From NCBI GenBank assembly GCA_030647435.1, contig JAUSJX010000123.1, positions 1-62,395 on the forward strand: a stretch of DNA of 62,395 bases, written 5' to 3'. This DNA comes from Candidatus Rokuibacteriota bacterium (lineage in GTDB: Bacteria; Methylomirabilota; Methylomirabilia; Rokubacteriales; CSP1-6). How positions within the stretch are numbered: position 1 is the first letter of the stretch; each line of letters opens with the position of its first letter. Positions 8,077 to 16,082 of the stretch are shown piece after piece. The position numbers were made by a program, and so were the translations under genes. The notes under the pieces are model-generated. The model did no database searches. It saw only the letters and a list, made by a program, of their open reading frames with translations, and was not told the origin of the DNA.

Positions 8077-10254
8077 TTGAGCGCCCGGGCCCCCGATCTC
8101 CAGCCGCTCCTCGCGCCGCGCTCGATCGCGCTCGTCGGCGCCTCGCGGTCCAATCCCTATGCGAGCCGGCTGCTCTCGAACCTCGCCGGGGGCGGCTTCG
8201 CCGGCGCGATCTACCTCGTGAACCGGCGCGCCGAGTCCATCGACGGCTACCCCGCGTTCCCGAGCGTCGAGGCCCTGCCCGAGCCGGTCGATCTCGCCGC
8301 CGTCGTCGTCCCCCAGCGCGCGGTGCTCGGCGTGCTCGAGGAGTGCGCGAAGCGCGGCGTCCGCGCCACCGTCGTCATCAGCGCCGGCTTCGCGGAGGCC
8401 GGCCACGACGGCCGCCGCGACGAGGAGGAGATCCAGGCCCTCGCCCGCCGGACCGGGCTCCTCGTCTGCGGACCGAACTGTCTCGGGATCGCGAACGCCG
8501 CGGCGCCGGCGATGATGCACGCCTACTCGGGACTCCGCATCCCGCCCGGCCGGATCGCGCTCGTCTCCCAGAGCGGCGCGCTCGCCTTCGCCTCGATCCT
8601 GTCGCCGGCGGCCGACCGGGACATCGGCTTCAGCCACGTCGTGTCGAGTGGCAACGAGGCCGTCCTCGACTCCGTCGATTTCATCCGGGCCTTCGTCCGC
8701 GATCCGGCGCCGCGCGTGATCGCGACCCTCATCGAGGGCCTGAAGCCGGGCCGCGGGCGGCACTTGCTCGAGGCCGCGGAGGAAGCTGCCGACGCGGGCA
8801 AGCCGCTCGTCGTCTGCAAGGTGGGACGCTCGGAGCTCGGAGCCCGCCAGTCCGTCTCTCACACGGGATCGATGACGGGCTCGGATGCCGTGTACGAGGC
8901 GGCGTTCGCGCAGGGTGGCATCATCCGTGTCCCCGATCCGGACGATCTCTTCGAGGTCGGCTCCATGTTCGATCGCTGCCCCGAGCCACGCGGGGAGGGT
9001 CTGGCGATCCTCACGACGTCCGGGGGTCTCGGCGTGTTGCTCGCCGACAAGTGCGGAGCCCACGGCCTCGATCTTCCGCCGCTCTCGCGCGAGATCTCGA
9101 GCGCCCTCGCGGCGAGCGGCCATCTGCTGATCCTCGGCGAGCTCGGCAACCCCGCCGACATCCGCGGTCAGGGCGCCCAGCACCTCCCGGAGATCCTCCG
9201 GCTCTTCATCGCTGACGACCGTTACCACATCCTCACCGTCGCGCTCGGGATGCCGGCCGTCGGCGAGCGCTCGACAGGGATTGCGCGCGACCTGATCAGC
9301 GTCGCCTCGGAGACCGACAAGCCGCTGATCGTGCTGTGGACGGGCACGCGGCGCGATCCCCAGGGCCGCGTCAGTGACGAGGACGGCTTCCGCCTGCTCG
9401 AGCGGAGCCCCATCCCGATCTTCTCGACGCCGGACAAGTACTTCCGCGCCGTGCAGGCGATGGTCGCCTACCATCGCTTTCGCCGGCGCCGCTCTCGCGC
9501 GCGCGCGACGCCCGCTCCTCCCGCGCCCGCCGCCGACGCGGCAGCCGCTCGGGCGTTCCTCGCCGGCAAGCAAGAGACGCTCGACGAGCTGGAGTCGCGC
9601 CGCGTGCTCGGCTTCTACGGCATCTCCGGACCCCGCGAGACGCTCGTCGCCGACGTCGACGCCGCGGTCTCCGCAGCCGCTGCCATCGGGTACCCCGTCG
9701 CGCTGAAGGTCGTCTCGCCCGACGTCCCGCACAAGACGGAGGCGGGAGCCGTGCGCCTCTCCATCGCCGGCGAGGACGCGCTCCGCGCCGCGTGGGCCGA
9801 GACGATGAGGCGCCTCGCCGCCGATCATCCGGCCACTCGCGTCCGCGGCGTCCTCGTCCAGGCCATGGTGACCGGAGCGCGAGAGATGATTGTGGGCGTC
9901 GCCCGCGACCCGCAGTTCGGTCCCGTGGTGACGTGCGGCCTCGGCGGCGTGCTCGTCGAGGTGATGCGCGACGTCAGCCGCCGCGTCGCGCCGCTCGCGA
10001 TCGACGACGCGCGCGACATGCTGGCGTCGCTCAGGGCCGCGCCGGCCCTCGGCGCCTTCCGTGGCCGCGCGCCCGCCGACGTTGAGGCGGTGGCGGACGT
10101 CCTCGTGCGGGTCGCCCGGCTGGCCGTCGACCTGGACGACCGGATCGCCGAGATCGACGTGAACCCCCTCATGGTCCGCGACGCCGGCGAGGGCGCCGTC
10201 GCCGTGGACGCCCTCGTCGTCCTTCGCCCCGAACACCAGGGGGTCATGGCATGA
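8077..10254 (+). CDS. ADP-forming acyl-CoA synthetase (acetate--CoA ligase family, fused alpha-beta)
   Basis: About 725 residues. The open frame extends upstream into the IS3 remnant, but TTG 8077 gives the usual start (MSARAPDLQPLLAPRSIALVGAS). Order: CoA-binding Rossmann domain (SIALVGASRSNPY; VCGPNCLGI), ligase domain with SQSGALAFAS and SVSHTGSMTGSD (phospho-His), then a C-terminal ATP-grasp domain (VALKVVSPDVPHKTEAGAVRL, DVNPLMV). It interconverts acyl-CoA, ADP and phosphate with free acid, CoA and ATP. It overlaps the next gene by 4 bases (ATGA), so it probably supplies or consumes the CoA ester cleaved by that lyase. The start codon is the main uncertainty. Confidence 0.87.
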   Translation: MSARAPDLQPLLAPRSIALVGASRSNPYASRLLSNLAGGGFAGAIYLVNRRAESIDGYPAFPSVEALPEPVDLAAVVVPQRAVLGVLEECAKRGVRATVVISAGFAEAGHDGRRDEEEIQALARRTGLLVCGPNCLGIANAAAPAMMHAYSGLRIPPGRIALVSQSGALAFASILSPAADRDIGFSHVVSSGNEAVLDSVDFIRAFVRDPAPRVIATLIEGLKPGRGRHLLEAAEEAADAGKPLVVCKVGRSELGARQSVSHTGSMTGSDAVYEAAFAQGGIIRVPDPDDLFEVGSMFDRCPEPRGEGLAILTTSGGLGVLLADKCGAHGLDLPPLSREISSALAASGHLLILGELGNPADIRGQGAQHLPEILRLFIADDRYHILTVALGMPAVGERSTGIARDLISVASETDKPLIVLWTGTRRDPQGRVSDEDGFRLLERSPIPIFSTPDKYFRAVQAMVAYHRFRRRRSRARATPAPPAPAADAAAARAFLAGKQETLDELESRRVLGFYGISGPRETLVADVDAAVSAAAAIGYPVALKVVSPDVPHKTEAGAVRLSIAGEDALRAAWAETMRRLAADHPATRVRGVLVQAMVTGAREMIVGVARDPQFGPVVTCGLGGVLVEVMRDVSRRVAPLAIDDARDMLASLRAAPALGAFRGRAPADVEAVADVLVRVARLAVDLDDRIAEIDVNPLMVRDAGEGAVAVDALVVLRPEHQGVMA

Positions 10255-11168
10255 GCTTCCGCGTGCGCCGCTCCTCGCTGATCCTTCCCGTCAACGTCCC
10301 CCGCTTCATCGAGAAGGCGCACACGCGCGGCGCCGACGCGATCGTCCTCGACCTCGAGGACTCCGTCCCGGCGGCGGCGAAGGCGAGTGCCCGGAAGCTC
10401 GTGAAGGACACGCTCCCGCTGGTCGCGCGCGGCGGCGCCGAGGTTGCCGTGCGGGTCAACAACGATCCCGCGCTGCTGTCCGACGACATCGACGCGTCGG
10501 TGTGGCCCGGGCTTGCCGGCCTCTCGATCCCGAAGGTCGAGACCGCTGCGGAGATCGAGCGCCTGGCGGCGCAGGTCGAGCGGCTGGAGCGGGCCCGCGG
10601 CATCCCGGTGGGCCACGTCACGCTGAGCATCGCGATCGAGACGCCGAAGGGACTCCTCGCGTGCGAGAGCATCGCGACGGCGAGCCCGCGGATCGTCACG
10701 ATGGGCGTCGGCCCGGAGGACTACTGCCTGTCTCTCGGCGTCGAGCCCTCCGCCGACGGGATCGAGCTGCTCTACGGAGTCTCGAGGGTCGTCACCGTCT
10801 GCAAGACGGTCGGCATCCAGGCCGTCGGCCTCCTCGGCAGCATCGCCGGCTTCCGGGACCTCGCCGCGTTTGAAGGCGCCGCCACGCGGGCTCGAAGCCT
10901 GGGCTGCGAGGGCGCGGGCTGCATTCACCCGGAGCAGGTCGTCGTCCTCAACCGGGTCTTCTCTCCGGATCCGCAGAAGGTCGAGTACGCCCGCCGCGCG
11001 GTGGAAGCGTTCGAGGAGGGCGTCAAGCGCGGCACCGCCTCGGTGAACCTCGACGGCAAGATGGTCGACGTCCCGGTCTACCGCCGGGCCCAGCTCATCC
11101 TGCAGCGCGCGAACGCGATCGCGGAGCTCGAGCGGACGAAGGCGGAAGCGCTCAAGCGCCTCGGGTGA
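10251..11168 (+). CDS. CoA-ester lyase (HpcH/HpaI, CitE/malyl-CoA lyase-like)
   Basis: A 305-residue TIM-barrel protein whose ATG overlaps the upstream TGA. Signature segments are RSSLILPVNVPRFIEKA, DAIVLDLEDSVP (metal/substrate acids), LSIPKVETAAEIE, SIAIETPKGLLA and VTMGVGPEDYCLSLG. The family cleaves or condenses 3-hydroxyacyl-CoA (malyl-, citramalyl-CoA and similar) with Mg2+. The tight coupling to an acyl-CoA synthetase fits a two-step route in which a hydroxy-acid is activated to its CoA ester and then split. The exact substrate is not readable. The C-terminus has a long helical tail (AELERTKAEALKRLG). Confidence 0.86.
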   Translation: MSFRVRRSSLILPVNVPRFIEKAHTRGADAIVLDLEDSVPAAAKASARKLVKDTLPLVARGGAEVAVRVNNDPALLSDDIDASVWPGLAGLSIPKVETAAEIERLAAQVERLERARGIPVGHVTLSIAIETPKGLLACESIATASPRIVTMGVGPEDYCLSLGVEPSADGIELLYGVSRVVTVCKTVGIQAVGLLGSIAGFRDLAAFEGAATRARSLGCEGAGCIHPEQVVVLNRVFSPDPQKVEYARRAVEAFEEGVKRGTASVNLDGKMVDVPVYRRAQLILQRANAIAELERTKAEALKRLG

Positions 11169-11299
11169 CGCAGGCGCGGCGGGCGGATAGGACGGACACA
11201 CGCGGGTTCCCTCGGCTCCCTCGCCGCGCGATGCGGGTGGGCGACATGCGGCCTCCCCTGCGGGCCCCAGCCTGACACCCGGCATTGCGCGCGTCACCG
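11169..11299. other. Non-coding GC-rich stretch after the lyase gene
   Basis: No gene with family features on either strand; short open frames here are Arg/Pro-rich shadows. It leads into the dispersed repeat that starts at about 11300. No clear terminator with a U-run follows the lyase gene. Confidence 0.4.
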
Positions 11300-11533
11300 G
11301 GGCGACGGCGAGCGTCCGCACCGCGATCGCCCGCTGACCGGGGCCATCCTGCGCCGCCACGGGCTCGCGGTCACGAAGCGGGCGGAGGGGTGCGGCTGCG
11401 GGGCCGTGGGGCGCCGCCGTCGGGTGGCAGGGGCAGCCTCGAGAGAAGGACTTGAGCTACGGGCGACGTGAGGGCGCCGGAGCGGGCCCTGGGGGCGAGG
11501 ATGGCCTGCCCGGCGAGGGGATATTCTGCACGG
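11300..11533. repeat. Second, diverged copy of the 4701-4994 repeat family
   Basis: At 11471-11533 the sequence GGCGCCGGAGCGGGC, then GCGAGGATGGCCTGC, then CGGCGAGGGGAT closely matches the right arm at 4953-5010. About 160 bases upstream, CCGCGATCGCCCGCTGA and GGGGCCATCCTGCGCCGCC match, inverted, the interior of the first copy. No second arm is visible here. The stretch up to the phytanoyl-CoA dioxygenase fragment (11534-11735) holds nothing further apart from a ribosome site near 11722. Confidence 0.6.
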
Positions 11534-11735
11534 TGGCGATGACGCGCAGGCGGCCACCAGCCCACAATCAGGGGGATCGACTTGTCTCACGGTCGAGGAG
11601 TGCCCCGGTCACACTCGAACGGTCGAGTCGTTGACACTGCTGGGCCCGTTCCGGTAGCATCGCCGCATCTCGGCTTCGCGGCTGCCCGCTCGGGCGGCCC
11701 GGGAACGACCACAGCGAGCCCCGGAGGGATTGCTC

Positions 11736-11835
11736 ATGGCGATGACGGCGGTCACGCGGCGGCGGTACCTGACGGACGAGCAGGTCGCGAGCTATCATCA
11801 GGACGGCTACGTCGCCGTCCGGGGCCTCCTTGACG
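11736..11835 (+). pseudogene. Phytanoyl-CoA dioxygenase-like N-terminal fragment
   Basis: ATG 11736 follows CGGAGGGA and opens a frame reading MAMTAVTRRRYLTDEQ, then SYHQDGYVAVRGLLD, the typical opening of PhyH-type 2-oxoglutarate oxygenases (LTxEQxxxYxxDGYVVVRGLL). After GLLD the sequence switches abruptly, within about 11830-11846, to the reverse strand of a TPP-dependent enzyme. The frame continues only as antisense of that gene. The iron-binding HxD...H core (about 220 residues) is absent, so this is a severed 5' end whose expression signals look intact. Confidence 0.65.
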
Positions 11836-12320
11836 GGGCGCCCGGTGATCGCCGTGCGGTAGGCTCGCAGGAACATATCGACCGCGGTATCGGGGCGCGT
11901 GATGAGCACGGCCTTTTTCGAAATCGGCTTGACGATCTGCGTCCACTCCTCGGGCGCGTACCGATATGCCTCTTCGATTCCGCCCCGGTCGAACCAGTGT
12001 GTCGCGCCCGCGCCGGCGAAGACGAGCATCGCGATGGACTCATAGAAGGCGCCGGCGAGGGCCGACACGATGTTCGCGTTGCCCGGCCCGACGCTCGTCG
12101 TCACGATCGGCATCGGGGCCTGGCGCCGGACTCGCCAGTACCCGTCCGCCATCTGCAGCGCGTGGTCTTCGGCTCGGGCCGGGATCCCCTTGATCCGTGT
12201 GTCGTGCACCAATGCATCGAGGAGCGCCCAGTTGCCGTGACCGTTCACGCCGAACACGTACTCCGTGCCCATGCGTTCCAGAAGCTTCGCCAGCGCTAGA
12301 GCGACGGTGATCTGCGCCAT
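11836..12320 (-). pseudogene. TPP-dependent (acetolactate synthase-like) enzyme, N-terminal domain fragment
   Basis: Read leftward from ATG 12320 the frame gives AKLLERMGTEYVFGVNGHGN, ARAEDHALQMADGYWR, TSVGPGNANIVSALAGAF and PISKKAVLITRP, ending at TAITGRPV. This is the Pyr-binding N-terminal domain of the acetolactate synthase/benzoylformate decarboxylase family, including the cofactor-activating Glu region (RAEDHA). About 160 of some 560 residues remain. Past 11836 the frame runs into a different gene on the other strand and becomes nonsense. The start lies 15 bases beyond the stop of the GntR gene, so both were probably co-transcribed. Confidence 0.75.
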
Positions 12321-12335
12321 AATGATTCTCCTTGA

Positions 12336-13157
12336 TCAGTGACCGCGGCCCCAGGACCAGTGTTGTGCTTTGAGCCGCTGGAGGCGCACCGCGAACGCAT
12401 AGCGGTCGGCGCGGTAGTGGCTCTGAACGAGCTGAATCGGCGTGCCGCCCGGCGCGAGGTACAGGCGCTCGGCGAACAGCAGCGGCGAGGCGAACGGGAC
12501 CTCCAGGTGAAGAGCGGTTTCACGATTGGCGAGCACCGCGCGGAGCGTCTGGACCGCTTCGGCGATCTTGATCCCGTGCCGCTCCTCCAGCAGGCGGAGG
12601 AGCGGGTACTTGAGCAAATCGGCCTTGCGGAGCCGCCGGCCGATGTTGACGGGGAGGAAGTTCACGGTCCAGGCGAGCACCCTGCCGTTCACCTCCCGCA
12701 CGCGCCGGACCACGATCAGCGGGGTCTCGGGCGGAAGCGCGAGTCGCTCCAGCACCCTCACCGGCCCCTGACACCGGTCGATCTCGACCGACCTCGCCAC
12801 GACCCGCTCGACCTGATCGTAGAGGTCCTCGAGAGAGCCGACGAGCTTGACCGGTTCAACCGCGTCCTTCGTCATGCTGGACACGAAACTACCCTTGCCG
12901 TGCTGCCGGACTACGAGGCCGGAATCGACGAGCTCACGCAGCGCTTCTCGGACGGTCGCCCGACTGACGCCGTATTTCTGGCAGACCTCGTGCTCCGACG
13001 GGAGGCGGGCGCCCGGCGGAAATGCCCCGGCGCGGATGCTCTCCTCGAGGAGATTGCGGAGTCGGAAGTAGAGCGGCAGCCCGCGCCCGCCAGCCCGGTC
13101 GGTCCGGAACTGAACGGCCGTCTGTGCGTCCGGTTGCACGGATGATTGGTCGTCCAT
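12336..13157 (-). CDS. GntR-family transcriptional regulator (HutC-type, UTRA domain)
   Basis: A 273-residue regulator. ATG 13157 has a GAGGTGG ribosome site 5-6 bases upstream; a GTG three codons earlier is less likely. The N-terminal winged helix has the GntR signature (ARLPSEHEVCQKYGVSRATV, REALRELVDSGLV, KGSFVS). Residues about 110-260 form an effector-binding UTRA domain (VRVLERLALPPETPLIVVRR, then LLKYPLLRLLEERHGI). Such proteins repress until a small carboxylate, sugar phosphate or similar ligand binds. It runs ahead of the TPP-enzyme remnant and is divergent from the UbiX-like gene 300 bases away; either or both could be its target. Confidence 0.87.
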   Translation of the reverse strand: MDDQSSVQPDAQTAVQFRTDRAGGRGLPLYFRLRNLLEESIRAGAFPPGARLPSEHEVCQKYGVSRATVREALRELVDSGLVVRQHGKGSFVSSMTKDAVEPVKLVGSLEDLYDQVERVVARSVEIDRCQGPVRVLERLALPPETPLIVVRRVREVNGRVLAWTVNFLPVNIGRRLRKADLLKYPLLRLLEERHGIKIAEAVQTLRAVLANRETALHLEVPFASPLLFAERLYLAPGGTPIQLVQSHYRADRYAFAVRLQRLKAQHWSWGRGH

Positions 13158-13388
13158 ACAAGCCACCTCGCGGGAGTGTGGCCTAGGCGGGTGGGACGCT
13201 CAATGAGGCATCCGACTCAAATTCGTGATGAAGACGGCGGGTGCGGGCCAGTAGCGGGCCGACAGATTCATGCCCGGACCACACCGATCTGGTCTCCTTG
13301 TGTCGCTTCATTTGCAGCGCTCGAGGGCCGCCAGCAAGCTCGTCGGGCGACCGCCGGCGCAGCTCGGGGCCCAGCCCGACAGCCGGCC
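13158..13388. other. Divergent intergenic region between GntR and UbiX genes
   Basis: About 230 bases with no gene I can support. It should contain the GntR promoter and any operators; I could not identify a convincing palindromic operator by eye. Confidence 0.35.
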
Positions 13389-13418
13389 TTGACACGCCGA
13401 GCGCGGGCGCGCTATGTG
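13389..13418 (+). promoter_or_regulatory. Candidate sigma70-type promoter for the UbiX-like gene
   Basis: A perfect TTGACA (13389-13394) is followed after 18 bases by TATGTG (13413-13418), a weak -10. It lies about 45 bases ahead of the UbiX start, with ribosome site TGGAGGATAG in between. Confidence 0.35.
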
Positions 13419-13464
13419 CTGGTGGGCGGGTGGGAGCGGCCTAGTGTGGCGCTATGGAGGATAG

Positions 13465-14043
13465 ATGAAATTAGTCGTGGGAATGTCCGGGGCCAGCGGC
13501 GCGATTTACGGCATCCGGGTGCTCGAGGTCTTGAACCGGGCGGGAGTCGAGACGCATCTTGTCATGTCGAATTCGGCCAGGCGGACGGTTGCCCTTGAGA
13601 CGGATCACGGCGTGGGCAGCGTTTTGAAGTTGGCGACCCACGTTCACGACGTTGACGACGTGGGAGCCTGCATTTCGAGCGGCTCGTTCAAGCACGACGG
13701 TATGGTGATTGCGCCGTGCTCGATCAAGACTCTTTCGGCAGTGGCAAACTCGTTCAATTCCAATTTGCTGTGCCGCGCGGCGGATGTGACGCTGAAGGAG
13801 CGGCGCAAGCTGGTGCTGATGATTCGTGAGACGCCGCTGCATCTCGGACACTTGCGGCTGACGACACAGATCACCGAGACGGGGGCCGTGCTCGTGCCGC
13901 CCATCCCGGCGTTCTATCACCGGCCCAAGACGCTGGACGACCTGATCAACCAGTTGGTGAACAAGGCGCTGGAACAGTTCGGGATGGATGTCAATCTTCT
14001 CAATCGCTGGACCGGAGCGGACAAGCCGGCGTCGGGGCAGTAA
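13465..14043 (+). CDS. ubiX: UbiX/Pad1-like flavin prenyltransferase
   Basis: A 192-residue flavoprotein with ribosome site GGAGG 6 bases before ATG. Family landmarks are VVGMSGASGAIYGIRVLE (FMN phosphate loop), SGSFKHDGMVIAPCSIKTLS and KERRKLVLMIRETPLHLGHL. UbiX transfers dimethylallyl to FMN to make the prenyl-FMN cofactor of UbiD-type decarboxylases. No UbiD homologue is in the window, so its client is elsewhere or absent. Base usage is visibly less GC-rich than flanking genes, as is the PNPOx-like gene that follows, suggesting the pair arrived together. Function as flavin prenyltransferase is by family; activity is not shown. Confidence 0.88.
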   Translation: MKLVVGMSGASGAIYGIRVLEVLNRAGVETHLVMSNSARRTVALETDHGVGSVLKLATHVHDVDDVGACISSGSFKHDGMVIAPCSIKTLSAVANSFNSNLLCRAADVTLKERRKLVLMIRETPLHLGHLRLTTQITETGAVLVPPIPAFYHRPKTLDDLINQLVNKALEQFGMDVNLLNRWTGADKPASGQ

Positions 14044-14096
14044 GGGACCCGACGTGACAGATCTCGAAGACCCGTCAGGGCTGTGGAAACAACGAC

Positions 14097-14564
14097 TTGG
14101 ATGACGGACTCCGCGCCAACATCATTGGTTATCTGAAAGCGCATCGCGTGATGACGCTGGCGACATCGGCGGGAGATGCGCCGTGGGCGGCAGGGGTGTT
14201 TTATGTCAGCCACGACTTCACGATCTATTTTTTCTCGGACCCGAAGTCACGGCACTGCACCAACGTCAGGCGGAACCCGGCGGCCTCGGCGGCGATACAC
14301 GAGAACTACGCGGACTGGCGCGAGATACGCGGATTGCAGATCGAAGGCAGAGTGGAAGAAGTATCAGTGGTGGAGATACCGGCGATGATGAGCGCGTACG
14401 TGGCGAAGTTCCCGTTTGTAAGAGATCTGTTGACGCCGGAAGGGCTCTTTCGGGTTGGCGGGAAGATGATCGACGCAAGGTTTTACAAGCTCATGCCGTC
14501 ACGCTGTGTTCTGCTCGATAACAGCAAGGGTTTCAGCCACCGCGAGGAGTTTGTCGTGTCATGA
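14097..14564 (+). CDS. Pyridoxamine 5'-phosphate oxidase-like flavin-binding protein
   Basis: A 155-residue split-barrel protein. TTG 14097 is the only usable start near the beginning of the frame and lacks a good ribosome site. MTLATSAGDAPWAAGVFYV, TIYFFSDPKSRHCTNV and the GLQIEGRVEEVS strand match the PNPOx-like/UPF0306 flavin-binding family. These proteins bind FMN or F420 and reduce or sense small molecules; true PNPOx activity is unlikely given the short length. It follows the UbiX-like gene by 53 bases, so a shared transcript is likely. A role handling FMN or prenyl-FMN is speculation from position. Confidence 0.75.
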   Translation: MDDGLRANIIGYLKAHRVMTLATSAGDAPWAAGVFYVSHDFTIYFFSDPKSRHCTNVRRNPAASAAIHENYADWREIRGLQIEGRVEEVSVVEIPAMMSAYVAKFPFVRDLLTPEGLFRVGGKMIDARFYKLMPSRCVLLDNSKGFSHREEFVVS

Positions 14565-14702
14565 CCAGGGCGCGGTGTATCTGCTAACAAAGGGATCGGC
14601 GTGGGCCATGACACCCCTGCGGCGCTCTCTATATCCGCTGCGGGGCCGCCGGGCCGTTTGCACTATTGCCGGGCTGAGACACGTTGAGTAGTTTGGGCGG
14701 TA

Positions 14703-15598
14703 ATGCTTGAGGGGTTCCGTGTCCTCGACCTGACTTGGGTACTGGGTGGCCCGTGCGCGACGCAGCTACTCGCTCAGCTCGGCGCAGATGTTATCAAGGT
14801 CGAGGCGCCCGCCGGCGACATGTCCCGGAAGATCCCCCCTCATTTCGTGGACGGCGAGTCGTCGTTCTTCCTCTCGGTAAACCGCGGCAAGCGCAGCGTG
14901 GCCCTGGATCTCAAGCACGTGGACGGGATGGCGACGCTCCGGGACCTGGTCCGCGTCTCGGATGTGGTGATTTACAACTTCACCCCGAACGTGCCGCGCC
15001 GGCTCGGTATCGACCACGCATCCCTCCTGACGCTGAATCCAAGGATCTGTGTCGGGGAGATGATCGGACTGCACGACGAGGGGGAGTACGCGCCAATCCC
15101 CGCCTTTGACCTGGCGATCCAGGCGCTCGCCGGCGTAATGAGCATTACAGGAGATGCCGACGGGCAACCGGCGCGTGTCGGCTAACAGATCGCGGACCTG
15201 GCCGGGGCCTCTACCTGGCGCTCGGCACGGTGGGCGCCCTGCTTCGCGCGCTGCGCACCGGGAAGGGCCAGTACGTGCAGGTGTCGCTGCTCGATTGCCA
15301 GCTCGCGCTGCTCACCTGGCAGGCGCAAAGCTATCTCGCGTCGGGTAAAGTCCCGGGGCGGCTCGGCTCGCGCCATCCCATGATCGCGCCGAGCGAAACC
15401 TTTCTCGACTCCGAGGGCCGGCACTTCGTCGTCACGACCGCGGAATCGTTCTGGCGGCCGTTCTGCGAGGCGATCGGCCGCAACGACCTCGCCGATGATC
15501 CAAGGTTCGTGACGGCCGCGGCCAGGATCGCGCACGTGGAGGAGCTCGCCGCGCAGCTCCAGACGACGTTCCGGGCCAAGCCGGCGGCCGAGTGGCCA
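14703..15598 (+). pseudogene. CaiB/BaiF CoA-transferase, broken by stop, frameshift and 3' truncation
   Basis: The start is normal: MLEGFRVLDLTWVLGGPCA, GADVIKVEAPAGDMSRK, LDLKHVDGMATLRDLV. At 15183-15185 a TAA stands where family members continue (RVG-Tyr-QIADLAGG), and about 15 bases on a G is missing from a G-run, shifting the frame. Beyond it the protein resumes as LYLALGTVGALLRAL, GQYVQVSLLDCQLALL and EGRHFVVTTAESFW before breaking off near 15598 against a LivM tail. Such enzymes move CoA between organic acids. With two disabling changes and no C-terminus it cannot be functional. Confidence 0.82.
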
Positions 15599-16073
15599 GG
15601 CCGTCGCCTGGGGCGTGCACCTCGGTGCGCTTGGTTTCCGCTTCCGCGCGGTGAGGGAGAACGAGGCGGCGGCGCAAGCGATGGGCATCAACCCGGTTGC
15701 CGTCCGTCTCGCCGCGATGAGCATCACCGGTGCCCTCACGGCGATCGGCGGGACCATCTACGCGCAGTACCTCCTCTTCCTCGACCCGCGGACGTTCTTC
15801 GGCCCAGACGTCACGATCAAGGTCATCCTCTTCACGCTGGTCGGGGGCATGGGCACGGTCTGGGGGCCGGTGGTCGGAACGGCCGTCCTCTATCCGGCGG
15901 GTGAGTGGCTGCGGGGGGCCTTCGGCGGTCAGGTCCCGGGCCTTGACATCCTCTTCTACGGCTCGCTCGTGATCATCTGCTGTCTGACGTTCCCGGCCGG
16001 CATCGTCGGGTCGATCGGACGCCGCCCGGCGCGCGAAGGCGACGGCCCCGCACCAGGCCCACAACCTCGGTAA
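15599..16073 (+). pseudogene. LivM-like branched-chain amino-acid ABC permease, C-terminal fragment
   Basis: Reading GALGFRFRAVRENEAAAQAM (the cytoplasmic loop contacting the ATPase), MSITGALTAIGGTIYAQYL, TLVGGMGTVWGPVVGTAVL and GLVI-type terminal helices, this is the last half of a LivM permease. The first half is missing; upstream sequence is the broken CaiB gene. The frame from GTG 15615 could still be translated as about 150 residues, but without the N-terminal helices it would not form a permease. Its stop codon overlaps the AAGGAGG ribosome site of the next gene. Confidence 0.75.
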
Positions 16074-16082
16074 GGAGGACCT

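Noticed and set aside
8009-8080. 23-codon frame (core RILVTYVPVLYTWLPSVF) whose TGA overlaps the TTG start of the acyl-CoA synthetase gene
   Set aside because: Could be a leader peptide or gene tail cut by the IS3 remnant, but too short and without homology to call a gene.
11366-11634. Arg/Pro-rich short frames on both strands
   Set aside because: They fall in the dispersed repeat; the same peptide fragments recur at 4801-5043 because the repeat DNA is shared, not because a protein is conserved.
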